Positions 5,909-12,698 of a DNA stretch of 12,698 bases are shown here, one piece after another. The DNA is from an uncultured Rickettsiales bacterium (GTDB lineage Bacteria; Pseudomonadota; Alphaproteobacteria; Rickettsiales; UBA1997), in assembly GCA_934725005.1 (NCBI GenBank), contig CAKVBE010000017.1, forward strand, positions 1 through 12,698, read 5' to 3'. A model generated the notes under the pieces. That model was not told the DNA's origin. It saw only the letters and a list, made by a program, of their open reading frames with translations, and ran no database searches. The translations under genes were made by a program, and so were the position numbers. Within the stretch, counting starts at the first letter, position 1. Every line of letters begins with the position of its first letter.

Positions 5909-6105
5909 ACAAAATAAATAAAGTAAATAGAACAAACAACAAAATAAACAAAACAACTAAAACAAACAACAAAATAATATTAAATGACAATAAAATGATA
6001 AATAACAAAGAAAATAACAAAGACAATACAGAAAATAACACTATTATAAATGATAATCAAGTGGGATTAAATACTCCAAGGATGGAAAGGATTATGGAAT
6101 GGTAA
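5909..6105 (+). other. Asn/Lys/Thr-rich low-complexity stretch
   Basis: The plus strand is A-rich with repeated AACAAA and ACAAC units, and is open in one frame from 5890 to the TAA at 6103. It reads as a long run of Asn, Lys, Thr and Ile that ends in a normal-looking tail (QVGLNTPRMERIMEW). The only in-frame ATG is at 5995 (36 residues). It lies one frame away from the transposase-like remnant, with A-runs at the junction (5888-5900), so it may be a frameshifted tail. The complementary strand gives a purely hydrophobic artefact. Confidence 0.3.
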
Positions 6106-6523
6106 CCAACAAAATCTTTGCTTTCCTTAATGAAAAAACAATGACTATGAAATAGAATATTGTATTGAATAATTAAATACCATGGCGACAGTCCAAAGTT
6201 TTAGAATAAGGCAGAGAAAATGCTTAATTAAAAATAAAATTCAAAGTAGTAAAAGTGAATAGTAGTTATTAATTTTATTTATTATACATTAAATCTATTG
6301 TTATTTTTATAGATTCCAAAGTAAGCTTAAAATAAATGTTCATTAGCGTTTAATATGTACAGGTAATAAAAAGTTAAAAGTGTAAGATTAAATATGTAAA
6401 AATGATTTAAAGTAACAGTTTTGATGTTAATAAATTTTTTAAACATGCTGATTGGTTACTGGAACGAACTATTTTGGTTCAAAAATGCGATAAGTGAGCA
6501 ATAAGATAATCTATATTAACCGA
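6106..6523. other. Intergenic stretch, nothing recognised
   Basis: No coding frame longer than a few dozen codons, no RNA gene and no strong hairpin. The short dyad GAAC...GTTC at about 6462-6480 has no T-tract, so I do not call it a terminator for the tRNA. Confidence 0.5.
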
Positions 6524-6599
6524 TGGTGCTCAGAGGCAGAATCGAACTGCCGACACAAGGATTTTCAGTCCTTTGCTCTACCGACTGAGCTATCTGAGC
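6524..6599 (-). tRNA. tRNA-Phe (GAA)
   Basis: The 76-nt cloverleaf is complete on the minus strand. The acceptor GCTCAGA pairs with TCTGAGC, the D-arm is GCTCAGTCGGTAGAGC, and the anticodon arm AAGGA-CTGAAAA-TCCTT carries GAA. The T-arm is GGCAG-TTCGATT-CTGCC, and the discriminator A is followed by a genomically encoded CCA. It lies downstream of the UDG-like gene and has its own promoter at 6611-6639. Confidence 0.97.
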
Positions 6600-6610
6600 A
6601 CTTGTTCATA

Positions 6611-6639
6611 ATTATAAGGATTAAATTTTATAAAAACAA
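6611..6639 (-). promoter_or_regulatory. Promoter of tRNA-Phe
   Basis: On the minus strand, TTGTTT (6639-6634), a 17-base spacer and a perfect TATAAT (6616-6611). Transcription would begin near 6604, about five bases before the mature tRNA 5' end. Confidence 0.65.
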
Positions 6640-6658
6640 GTATTTTTTTCGTTAAAAT

Positions 6659-7459
6659 TTATTTATTTAAAAATTCCTTTATCATTAATAAATCGTTCCA
6701 TGCATCTCTTTTTTTTGTTTGATTTTTGATTAAAAAATTTGGCCCGAATAAAGATGTTGCTTCGACATTTTTATACATATATTCATTTGTGTAATCAAAA
6801 AATTTTCCGTGTGTCTTGACAATTGTATTTAAATAGTTTGTTAAACTCGATAGTGAGTAATTTCCGGTAAAAACGATCAATTTTGGGTTTAATAAGGATA
6901 TAAACTTTTCTATAAATGGTTTGCATAACTCAAATTCTTCTCTTATTGGTATTCTGTTACCAGCTAATCTCCAGAAAAATGAGTTTATAAAGCAACAATT
7001 ATTATAGTCTATTTCTATTGATTTTAACATTTTTGTCATGAGTTCCTCAACATCATCAGAAAATATTTTTCCGCTTATATCATCTTTTTCATTTGGAAAA
7101 TCATTAACTATTAATATATTGCTCTCTAGATTGCCTTGATAAAATATTGTATTTGTTGCTGTATTTTTTATACTTGTGAACCCATCAAAATTCTGTATTG
7201 CTGATAAAATTGATTCAATAGAATTTAGATTGTCGCATATGTTTTTTGATTTTTGTATGTAATCTAATTTGTCTATGTGTGTTACATTTGCTTTATTTTG
7301 TTTATCTAATAGGCATTTTATTGTTTCATCAAAATTTTTCTTTTTGGTGGTTTCTATTATCTCGTTTTCGTTATTTTCTAAAAATGGGGATTCATTAAAA
7401 AATTCTGTTATGCCATTCGCATTCAGCCATTCTAGTAATATTGCAACATCTTCTGTCAT
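6659..7459 (-). CDS. Family-4-type uracil-DNA glycosylase homologue, active site degenerate
   Basis: The 266-residue protein aligns by eye with alphaproteobacterial family-4 UDG over its whole C-terminal two thirds: TATN-IFYQGN (100-110), WRLAGNRIP (163-171, family WRPPGNRTP), C179-KPFIEKFISLLNPKLIVFTG and TKKRDAWNDLL (248-258). Family members excise uracil from DNA using GEAPG and HPA motifs. Here GEAPG-x-x-ED is VNDFPNEKDD (118-127) and the histidine motif is FGP (238-240). Cysteines expected for a 4Fe-4S cluster are mostly gone (Phe at 94, Trp at 163), though some alphaproteobacterial members may also lack part of the set. The frame is intact, so it has not simply decayed; it may be inactive as a glycosylase or repurposed. 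The N-terminal 70 residues are unassigned, as often in this group. The ATG follows the nrdR stop by one base, so the two are surely co-transcribed. Confidence 0.8.
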   Translation of the reverse strand: MTEDVAILLEWLNANGITEFFNESPFLENNENEIIETTKKKNFDETIKCLLDKQNKANVTHIDKLDYIQKSKNICDNLNSIESILSAIQNFDGFTSIKNTATNTIFYQGNLESNILIVNDFPNEKDDISGKIFSDDVEELMTKMLKSIEIDYNNCCFINSFFWRLAGNRIPIREEFELCKPFIEKFISLLNPKLIVFTGNYSLSSLTNYLNTIVKTHGKFFDYTNEYMYKNVEATSLFGPNFLIKNQTKKRDAWNDLLMIKEFLNK

Positions 7460-7460
7460 T

Positions 7461-7910
7461 TTATTCTTCTTTTATCCTTTTTATAAATTCTTTAAAATCT
7501 TTTGTGTCTTCAAAATTTAAGTATACAGAAGCAAATCTTACAAATGCAACTTTATTAATTTTTTTTAATTCATCTAAAACAATATTTCCTATTTCTTTTG
7601 TTGTTATTTCTTCGACATGTTTGCAATCTATTTGATTTAGTATATTTTCTACAACTTTACTTAGTTGTTCCTCTGTAAGTTGTTTACCTGATCCCATTTT
7701 TACAGAATCCTTTAGTTTATGTCTATCAAAAATTTCCCTCCTTCCATCTTTTTTTATTACAATCACGTCTCTCCTTAATACTTGCTCTAACGTTGTGAAT
7801 TTTGCATTGCAATTCAGGCAGGCCCTCTTTCTTTTTATAGATATCCCATCGTTGTATTCTCTACTATCTTTTACTATTGTATTCTCGCTACCGCAAAACG
7901 GACATTTCAT
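7461..7910 (-). CDS. nrdR: Transcriptional repressor NrdR
   Basis: NrdR senses ATP/dATP and represses ribonucleotide reductase genes by binding NrdR boxes. From the ATG at 7910 it has 149 residues, close to the family's usual length. Visible are the N-terminal zinc ribbon (MKCPFCGSENT with the pair CPFC, then RACLNC; four cysteines), the conserved KDSRE and RACLNCNAKFTTLE blocks, and the ATP-cone starting VIKKDGRREIFDRHKL. A more upstream ATG at 7922 adds MYQN; neither start has a Shine-Dalgarno, and I chose 7910 because the family starts directly with M-[KR]-CPFC. It is first in a two-gene operon with the UDG-like gene. Its promoter overlaps that of the divergent dnaG operon. I found no clear NrdR box at that promoter. 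Confidence 0.95.
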   Translation of the reverse strand: MKCPFCGSENTIVKDSREYNDGISIKRKRACLNCNAKFTTLEQVLRRDVIVIKKDGRREIFDRHKLKDSVKMGSGKQLTEEQLSKVVENILNQIDCKHVEEITTKEIGNIVLDELKKINKVAFVRFASVYLNFEDTKDFKEFIKRIKEE

Positions 7911-7922
7911 ATTTTGGTACAT

Positions 7923-7951
7923 TTGACACGTGTTAATATTACATATATTAT
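7923..7951 (+). promoter_or_regulatory. Main promoter of the SPOR-ftsB-like-dnaG-rpoD operon
   Basis: A perfect TTGACA (7923-7928), a 17-base spacer and TATTAT (7946-7951) give the strongest promoter in the window. The 8-bp palindrome ACACGTGT (7926-7933) overlaps its -35. The start near 7958 implies a leader of about 210 bases before the ATG at 8169, in which I see no gene. Confidence 0.75.
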
Positions 7952-7974
7952 TTACTATATTTTAGAAATTTCAA
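7945..7974 (-). promoter_or_regulatory. Promoter of nrdR, sharing its -10 with the divergent promoter
   Basis: On the minus strand, TTGAAA (7974-7969), an 18-base spacer and TAATAT (7950-7945). A 17-base reading gives ATAATA. Its -10 occupies the same bases as the -10 of the plus-strand promoter at 7946-7951. The start near 7938 gives a short leader without a Shine-Dalgarno. Confidence 0.5.
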
Positions 7975-8014
7975 TATGCTAAAGTGTATTTTGATTAGTA
8001 TTTATTGTTATTTT

Positions 8015-8041
8015 TTGACATATTGTTTGTATATTTATTAT
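8015..8041 (+). promoter_or_regulatory. Second promoter candidate for the dnaG operon
   Basis: A perfect TTGACA (8015-8020) with TATTAT (8036-8041) at a short 15-base spacing. With a 17-base spacer the -10 would be only TTATTT. It is a plausible minor promoter nearer the first gene. Confidence 0.35.
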
Positions 8042-8168
8042 TTTTCAATGTATAATTACGAGATTTTTATTTGTTTAAAGTTAATAAGACTTGTTAAGGT
8101 ATTTTTGCTTGATTTTAATTTATCAAAACATACATTTGTAATTAGGACATGGGTAATCTCATTTTTAT

Positions 8169-8909
8169 ATGTGCGATAATTTTGAAAAAGAAATGGAAGA
8201 ATTGGCAAAACCTAGAAGTAATGGTAATGCTATCTTAATGTTATTAACTGTTTTTTGTATTGCTATATTTGTATTTTTAATAGTTAAATCTATGCAAGTT
8301 AAAAATAGATCAGCAAGTACTCCCGTGATTCTAGAAAATGGAAGTGATGATATTGACGATAAAGATTTTGAAAACAAGGCTAATATTGATGGTTTAAATA
8401 CAGATTTTTATGATTTGATTGATAATGATTCTGATGTTAATAAGGACGATGAGGATATTGTCTTGAATAATGATGATTACAGCAGCGATAAAGATCTTGA
8501 ATCAAAGATTAGTGAATTATTTGATGTGGATTCACTAAATAGTAGTGATAAAAAGGAGGTAAAAGTTAATGATAATATAAAAAATGTATTTGTAAATGAG
8601 AATAGTACTTTTGATGATGTGGATATAGCTACTACTATTAACGGTAAACATGGTATAAAAGTACAGCTTGCGGCTTTAAAAACAAATGATTTTGCTATAG
8701 AATATAAGAATAATATCGTCTCAAAGTATAACAGTTTGTTTAAGAACTTGGAATTTTTTATAAAAAAAGTAGACCTGATGGATAAAGGAATATTTTATAG
8801 AGTACAGTTTGGTGTTTTTAGAGATAAAAAGGAGGCAAAGATGTTTTGTGAAAAATATATAAAAATATCAAATAATAATTTATCCAGTTGTATAGTTGTT
8901 GATGATTAA
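8169..8909 (+). CDS. SPOR-domain membrane protein, probable cell-division factor
   Basis: A 246-residue bitopic inner-membrane protein with a short cytoplasmic N-terminus and one transmembrane helix (residues 21-39, AILMLLTVFCIAIFVFLIV). A long, strongly acidic Asp/Asn/Ser linker (about 50-155) follows, then a C-terminal SPOR domain (162-245). The SPOR repeats are visible: IKVQLAALKTNDFAIEYKNNI and, about 40 residues on, FYRVQFGVFRDKKEAKMFCEK. SPOR domains bind septal peptidoglycan lacking stem peptides, which brings such proteins to the division site (family knowledge). No enzyme domain is present. The ATG is preceded by no clear ribosome binding site. It is the first gene of the operon and overlaps the next by eight bases, linking it to the FtsB-like protein. 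Confidence 0.85.
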   Translation: MCDNFEKEMEELAKPRSNGNAILMLLTVFCIAIFVFLIVKSMQVKNRSASTPVILENGSDDIDDKDFENKANIDGLNTDFYDLIDNDSDVNKDDEDIVLNNDDYSSDKDLESKISELFDVDSLNSSDKKEVKVNDNIKNVFVNENSTFDDVDIATTINGKHGIKVQLAALKTNDFAIEYKNNIVSKYNSLFKNLEFFIKKVDLMDKGIFYRVQFGVFRDKKEAKMFCEKYIKISNNNLSSCIVVDD

Positions 8910-9216
8910 GTTTTTTAAGATTTTTTTAAAAACAACATATTTATGTTGTATTATCTTTTATCTATGTTACCATATATTTAGTGGAAAATATGGTATGATG
9001 TCGTATGCAACTATCCAAAATGATCTTGTTCATAAAAAGATAGAGTATCAAAATGCTTTGAATGAGATTGATAAGATTCAAAACAAGATTAACAGATTAA
9101 AGCTAAACAATTTAGATTTGGATTTATTTGAAGAGGAATTTAAGAAAAACACTGGTTTTGTTTCTGAAAATGAAATTGTTATTTTTACTGGTGGCGGTAG
9201 TAATAATATTGAATGA
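8902..9216 (+). CDS. FtsB/DivIC-like septum formation protein
   Basis: A 104-residue protein with the FtsB layout: short N-terminus, one membrane helix (residues about 6-24), a GKYGMM turn (28-33), a coiled coil (36-68) and the end motif LDLDLFEEEF...GFVSENEIVI (71-94). This matches the alphaproteobacterial pattern in which D-D-x-x-E-E precedes a glycine and a P/E-E-x-V-I strand. FtsB bridges FtsL and FtsQ in the divisome in the inner membrane. I use ATG 8902, which overlaps the upstream stop (ATGATTAA) and implies translational coupling. Two TTG codons just upstream are less likely. The gene sits three bases before dnaG. In many alphaproteobacteria the homologue lies next to pyruvate dehydrogenase or eno instead. 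Confidence 0.75.
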   Translation: MIKFFKIFLKTTYLCCIIFYLCYHIFSGKYGMMSYATIQNDLVHKKIEYQNALNEIDKIQNKINRLKLNNLDLDLFEEEFKKNTGFVSENEIVIFTGGGSNNIE

Positions 9217-9219
9217 TTT

Positions 9220-11049
9220 ATGTATAGTGAAAGATTTATAGATGAGTTAAAAAGTAAAATACTATTGTCTGATGTTATCTCTAAAAAAGTTAATATTATT
9301 GTTAAAGGTAATAATAAAACGGCTTTATGTCCTTTTCATAATGAAAAAACTCCATCATTCCATATAGATGATGTAAAAGGCTTTTATCATTGCTTTGGTT
9401 GTGGTGTTAGTGGTGATGTTATAAAGTTTGTAATGGAAACAGAGGGGCTTTCTTTCAAGGAAGCTGTAGAAAAATTAGCTGAAGATTATTCAATAAAGTT
9501 GCCAGTTATTGGGAATTCAAAGGTATCCAAAGAACTAGAGGATGAATATGACATATGCTACAAGATAAATGAAGAATCTTGCAAATTCTTTGAGAAGAAT
9601 ATTTGGGAACCAAATGGGAGAGGCGCTTTAAATTATATAAGTAAAAGGGGTTTAAAAAAGGAAGATATAAAATTTTTTAGAATTGGCTATTCAATGAATT
9701 CGTTTTCAGCATTAATAACGCATTTAAAATCACTTAATTTTAAAGAAAAAGATATAGAAAAAGCAGGTTTTATAGTATCCGGAAATAACGGTTATTATGA
9801 CAAGTTTAGAAATAGGGTGATGTTTCCAGTTTTTGATAAGAAAGGAAGAGTCATTGCATTTACTGGTAGAGTTATGGATGATGCTATTCCTAAGTATATG
9901 AATTCACCAGAAACAATTTTATATCATAAAAGTGATATTCTGTTTAATTATTTTCAGGCAAGAAAATATATTTATGATAAGGATTGTGCTATTTTAGTTG
10001 AAGGTAATCTTGATGCAATTTCTTTATTTGTTAATAAAATTGAAAATGTTGTTGCTCCGATGGGAACGGCTACAACCTTGAAACAAATAGAAGAATTATG
10101 GAAATGCTGCAACAAAATATATGTGTGTTTTGATGGTGATGAGGCTGGACAAAAGGCAATGGTTAGAGTTTCTAATATGGTTTTACCTATTTTAATGCCT
10201 CAAAAAGTAATGAAATTTATTATATTGCCAAAAGATGAGGATCCTGATAGTTATATAAGGTCTTTCGGTAAAAAGAGTTTTATTTCCTATGTAAAAAGTA
10301 ATTCTTATTTATTATCTGAATTTTTGTTTGATAATGAGTTAAAGAAGATTAACCGTCTAAATAGCAATGTTATTGATGAGTTGACACCAGAAGAAAATGG
10401 GATTTTAGAAGTTGGATTATTAGGAATAATTAAAAATATAAATAATGAAATAGTTAAGAAAAATTTTTTACGATTTTTTAGAAAAAAATTGTGGGAATTG
10501 TCTAAATTCAAAAGAAGTGATATTTTATCAAAATATAAACAATTTACCGAGATTAAATTTAATAAAATTTTACCTAAAAAAGGTACAATTAGCGAAATTG
10601 ATAACTCTATAACGTTTTGTGAAAAATCGATGTTTAATTTAATTATCGATAATCCAGATGTAGTTGATGAATTATTTAAGAATTTTAACATAGATATTTT
10701 TGGATTTGATTTTTCTTGTAGTGAAAATAATGCCATAAAATCAATATTATTTGATTTTTATGAAAAAGATAAGTTGAATTGTAAAGATGAAATATTAAAT
10801 AAGCTAAGAGATAACGGTTTTATTGATTTTTTATTTGATAAATTTAGAATAGTTAATTGTAATGAGGATAAAGCTTTAAAAGAACTCTATATATTAGTTC
10901 TCGAGTGGAACGAGTTTCATTTAGTGAAAGAAATAAAGCAGTTAGTTACTACTAACAATGATAACAATAGGCGAATTGAATTGGAAAAAGAGCTGAGCGA
11001 AATAGTTAAAAAGAAGGAAAGATTTAAAATTAATTCTAATAATATTTAA
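9220..11049 (+). CDS. dnaG: DNA primase DnaG
   Basis: Synthesises RNA primers at the replication fork with DnaB helicase. The 609 residues are about the family's length. Domains in order: CHC2-type zinc finger (C37, H40, C58, C61 in CPFHNEKTPSFH and FYHCFGCG, then GD and FV), the catalytic core from about 120 with RVMFPVFDKKGRVIAFTGR, and the TOPRIM fold at about 255-340. In TOPRIM, E261 (VEGNLDAI) and D305/D307 (YVCFDGDEAGQKA) are the metal ligands. The helicase-binding C-terminus (about 430-609) is divergent but full length. The ATG at 9220 directly follows the previous stop by three bases, and no Shine-Dalgarno is seen, so coupling is likely. It is followed after nine bases by rpoD, the conserved macromolecular-synthesis pairing. 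Confidence 0.97.
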   Translation: MYSERFIDELKSKILLSDVISKKVNIIVKGNNKTALCPFHNEKTPSFHIDDVKGFYHCFGCGVSGDVIKFVMETEGLSFKEAVEKLAEDYSIKLPVIGNSKVSKELEDEYDICYKINEESCKFFEKNIWEPNGRGALNYISKRGLKKEDIKFFRIGYSMNSFSALITHLKSLNFKEKDIEKAGFIVSGNNGYYDKFRNRVMFPVFDKKGRVIAFTGRVMDDAIPKYMNSPETILYHKSDILFNYFQARKYIYDKDCAILVEGNLDAISLFVNKIENVVAPMGTATTLKQIEELWKCCNKIYVCFDGDEAGQKAMVRVSNMVLPILMPQKVMKFIILPKDEDPDSYIRSFGKKSFISYVKSNSYLLSEFLFDNELKKINRLNSNVIDELTPEENGILEVGLLGIIKNINNEIVKKNFLRFFRKKLWELSKFKRSDILSKYKQFTEIKFNKILPKKGTISEIDNSITFCEKSMFNLIIDNPDVVDELFKNFNIDIFGFDFSCSENNAIKSILFDFYEKDKLNCKDEILNKLRDNGFIDFLFDKFRIVNCNEDKALKELYILVLEWNEFHLVKEIKQLVTTNNDNNRRIELEKELSEIVKKKERFKINSNNI

Positions 11050-11058
11050 AGGGATACG

Positions 11059-12698
11059 ATGAAAAAAGATAGTAGTTTATCTAATGATTTAATGAATAGC
11101 AATGAAGCACGTTCTATTGTTGTGAAATTGCTAGAAACAGGAAAGAAAGATGGTTCTCTCACTATAGACAAAATTAATGATATTATTGGAGATAAAATTG
11201 ATCCAGAGAAAATAGAAGAGATTGTAAAAGTTCTTAACGGTGCTGGAATTGAAATAGTAAATAATGATTCACACAAGGATAGAAAAAAAACAGAATCCCA
11301 TACCAAGGTTGAAGCAAAGGAAAATAAACAACGTCCTAGTCCTAGTGTTATGTTTAAGACTGATGATATACAGGGTAGGGATACTAGTAGATTTAGTATT
11401 GGTGATGCTGAAGAAAATAAAGATAGAGATGCTAGTTTAGGACTTGAGGAAAATTATGTAAAAAATACTGATGATCCCGTTAAGATTTATTTAAGGTCTA
11501 TTAATAAGGTTGGTCTCCTTAGTAGAGAGGAAGAGGTAGCTACAGCTGTAAAAATAGATGAAGCTAAAGCCAGAGTAATAAAAGGTTTATTTAAGATACC
11601 TTTCGTTTTAAAATACATATTAGATTGGTATAACGGTCTGTCTAATGGAACAATTCAGCTAAGAGATGTTATAAGAATAGATGAAACGGTTAACAATGAC
11701 TTATACACCGAAGAGATTTTGCAAGATAGTTCTAATGGTATTCTTTTAAGTGATGATGGTTCTGATGTTAAAAGTATTACCGACACAGAAGATTCATCTG
11801 CTGATTTAATAAGTTCTATATTTGATACTGATGATAGTAAAGATGATGATTTTATATCACAGAGTCATCAAAAAGGTAATGATGATTTTTCTGATATGAT
11901 TGATCAAGATGATGATAGTATAGACGAAGATAAGGATGAAATGTATGCAAATTTATGCAATGTTGAAAGATCTTTGTTGCCTAAAGTTCTGATCATTTTA
12001 GAAAAAGCAAGCGTTATCGTACAAAAGATATTAAATTATTCAAGGGAAACTGGATTTCTATCTGATTATATCGAAGAAGATGGTGTGAAAAGACTTTTTG
12101 ATGAATTATTTAGAACAATTTCGGACTTATCATTTAACTCACAAATGGTATCGAGTATACTAGAAGAACTTTACAAAGTTGAAAACAAAATGCTTGATAT
12201 TCATAAGTCCATTATAAAGTTAGCTACGGATTTCGGCATTTCAAGAAAAGAATTTTTAGAAGTTTATGACCAGACAATGGATGTAGATGAGTGGATTAAC
12301 AAGGTTAAAAAGATAAATAGTAGTAAATGGAAATCTTTTATTGATGAGAAAGAAGATGAGATAAGAGGACTCTATGCGAGATTATACAATTTATGTAAGG
12401 TTGTTGGATTAAGACAAGATTACCTGATCGGATTGATAAGAGATATAAAAAAAGACAAGAAAGAAGAAGATGAAACAAAAAAGTTTATGGTTAGTGCAAA
12501 CTTAAGACTTGTTGTTTCAATTGCTAAGAAATTTATAAACAGAGGTCTACAATTCCTTGATCTGATTCAAGAAGGAAATATTGGTTTAATGAAAGCAGTA
12601 GAGAAGTTTGAGTATAAAAAAGGTTATAAGTTTTCTACATATTCAACCTGGTGGATAAGACAGTCAATTTCTAGAGCTATAGCTGATCAGTCTAGGAT
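11059..12698 (+). CDS. rpoD: RNA polymerase sigma factor RpoD (3' end beyond the window)
   Basis: The main sigma factor, directing RNA polymerase to -35/-10 promoters such as those in this window. The frame is open from ATG 11059, preceded by AAGGGA five bases upstream, through 546 codons to the edge. Region 1.1 is at about 10-70, region 1.2 at 138-170 ([23 protein letters not shown]), the non-conserved region at about 171-430, and region 2 starts near 474. Region 2 contains [40 protein letters not shown] and [20 protein letters not shown]. Regions 3 and 4 lie outside. The non-conserved region holds a markedly Asp-rich, low-complexity segment at about 230-295. It is the last visible gene of the operon. 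Confidence 0.97.
   Translation, partial: MKKDSSLSNDLMNSNEARSIVVKLLETGKKDGSLTIDKINDIIGDKIDPEKIEEIVKVLNGAGIEIVNNDSHKDRKKTESHTKVEAKENKQRPSPSVMFKTDDIQGRDTSRFSIGDAEENKDRDASLGLEENYVKNTDDPVKIYLRSINKVGLLSREEEVATAVKIDEAKARVIKGLFKIPFVLKYILDWYNGLSNGTIQLRDVIRIDETVNNDLYTEEILQDSSNGILLSDDGSDVKSITDTEDSSADLISSIFDTDDSKDDDFISQSHQKGNDDFSDMIDQDDDSIDEDKDEMYANLCNVERSLLPKVLIILEKASVIVQKILNYSRETGFLSDYIEEDGVKRLFDELFRTISDLSFNSQMVSSILEELYKVENKMLDIHKSIIKLATDFGISRKEFLEVYDQTMDVDEWINKVKKINSSKWKSFIDEKEDEIRGLYARLYNLCKVVGLRQDYLIGLIRDIKKDKKEEDETKKFMVSANLRLVVSIAKKFINRGLQFLDLIQEGNIGLMKAVEKFEYKKGYKFSTYSTWWIRQSISRAIADQSR

Noticed and set aside
5832..6041. 69-codon minus-strand frame giving an all-hydrophobic, membrane-like protein
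   Set aside because: It is the complement of an A/C-rich low-complexity run, so Leu, Phe and Ile arise automatically. There is no ribosome binding site or promoter.
6600..6648. Inverted repeat ACTTGTT/AACAAGT followed by a T-run, read as a plus-strand terminator
   Set aside because: No plus-strand gene precedes it, and the same bases form a good minus-strand promoter for tRNA-Phe.
7976..8179. 67-codon plus-strand frame in the leader of the dnaG operon
   Set aside because: Composition is that of translated AT-rich DNA (Ile, Leu, Tyr, Phe). It has no ribosome binding site or domain, and it overlaps the SPOR gene start.
1..12698. CRISPR array, toxin-antitoxin pair or prophage cluster
   Set aside because: No regularly spaced repeats are seen. 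The XRE gene has no toxin-like partner next to it, and no phage structural genes are present.

Overview
The window is very AT-rich DNA using the standard genetic code. It has long decayed intergenic stretches, few Shine-Dalgarno sequences and a reduced set of housekeeping genes. The gene content (NrdR, an alphaproteobacterial-type family-4 uracil-DNA glycosylase relative, a SPOR-domain protein, an FtsB-like protein, then dnaG and rpoD) points to an alphaproteobacterium with a reduced genome. A Rickettsiales- or Holosporales-like intracellular bacterium is most likely. This placement is inferred from protein character and base composition, not from a tree.

Left part (1 to about 6500) is loosely packed and looks accessory. 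It opens with what looks like the end of an insertion sequence, then a strong GC-rich stem-loop, and a promoter driving an 80-residue orphan protein. Next is a hypothetical gene split over two overlapping frames (918-1615). A histidine-phosphatase gene lies on the minus strand. A small exported protein has its own promoter and ribosome binding site. A small XRE-type regulator sits behind three copies of a TATTGCAATA palindrome, one of which covers the -35 box of a near-consensus promoter. A long alanine racemase follows, apparently with two C-terminal beta domains, only the second of which keeps the catalytic tyrosine. The next kilobase (5516-6523) has no intact gene. It holds a decayed second copy of the stem-loop, a second IS-end-like sequence in the opposite orientation to the first, a probable transposase remnant and an Asn/Lys/Thr-rich stretch.

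Middle part (6524-7922, minus strand) is compact. nrdR runs into the UDG-like gene with a 1-base gap, followed by tRNA-Phe(GAA) with its own promoter. The UDG-like protein keeps the family framework but has lost its active-site motifs.

Right part (7923-12698, plus strand) is an operon: SPOR-domain membrane protein, FtsB/DivIC-like protein (overlapping start), dnaG, and rpoD, which is cut by the window end. Its promoter has a perfect TTGACA box and shares its -10 region with the divergent nrdR promoter, so the two probably compete. The operon would couple septum proteins, primase and the main sigma factor. NrdR, facing it, controls ribonucleotide reductase genes, so the locus links dNTP supply, replication, transcription and division.
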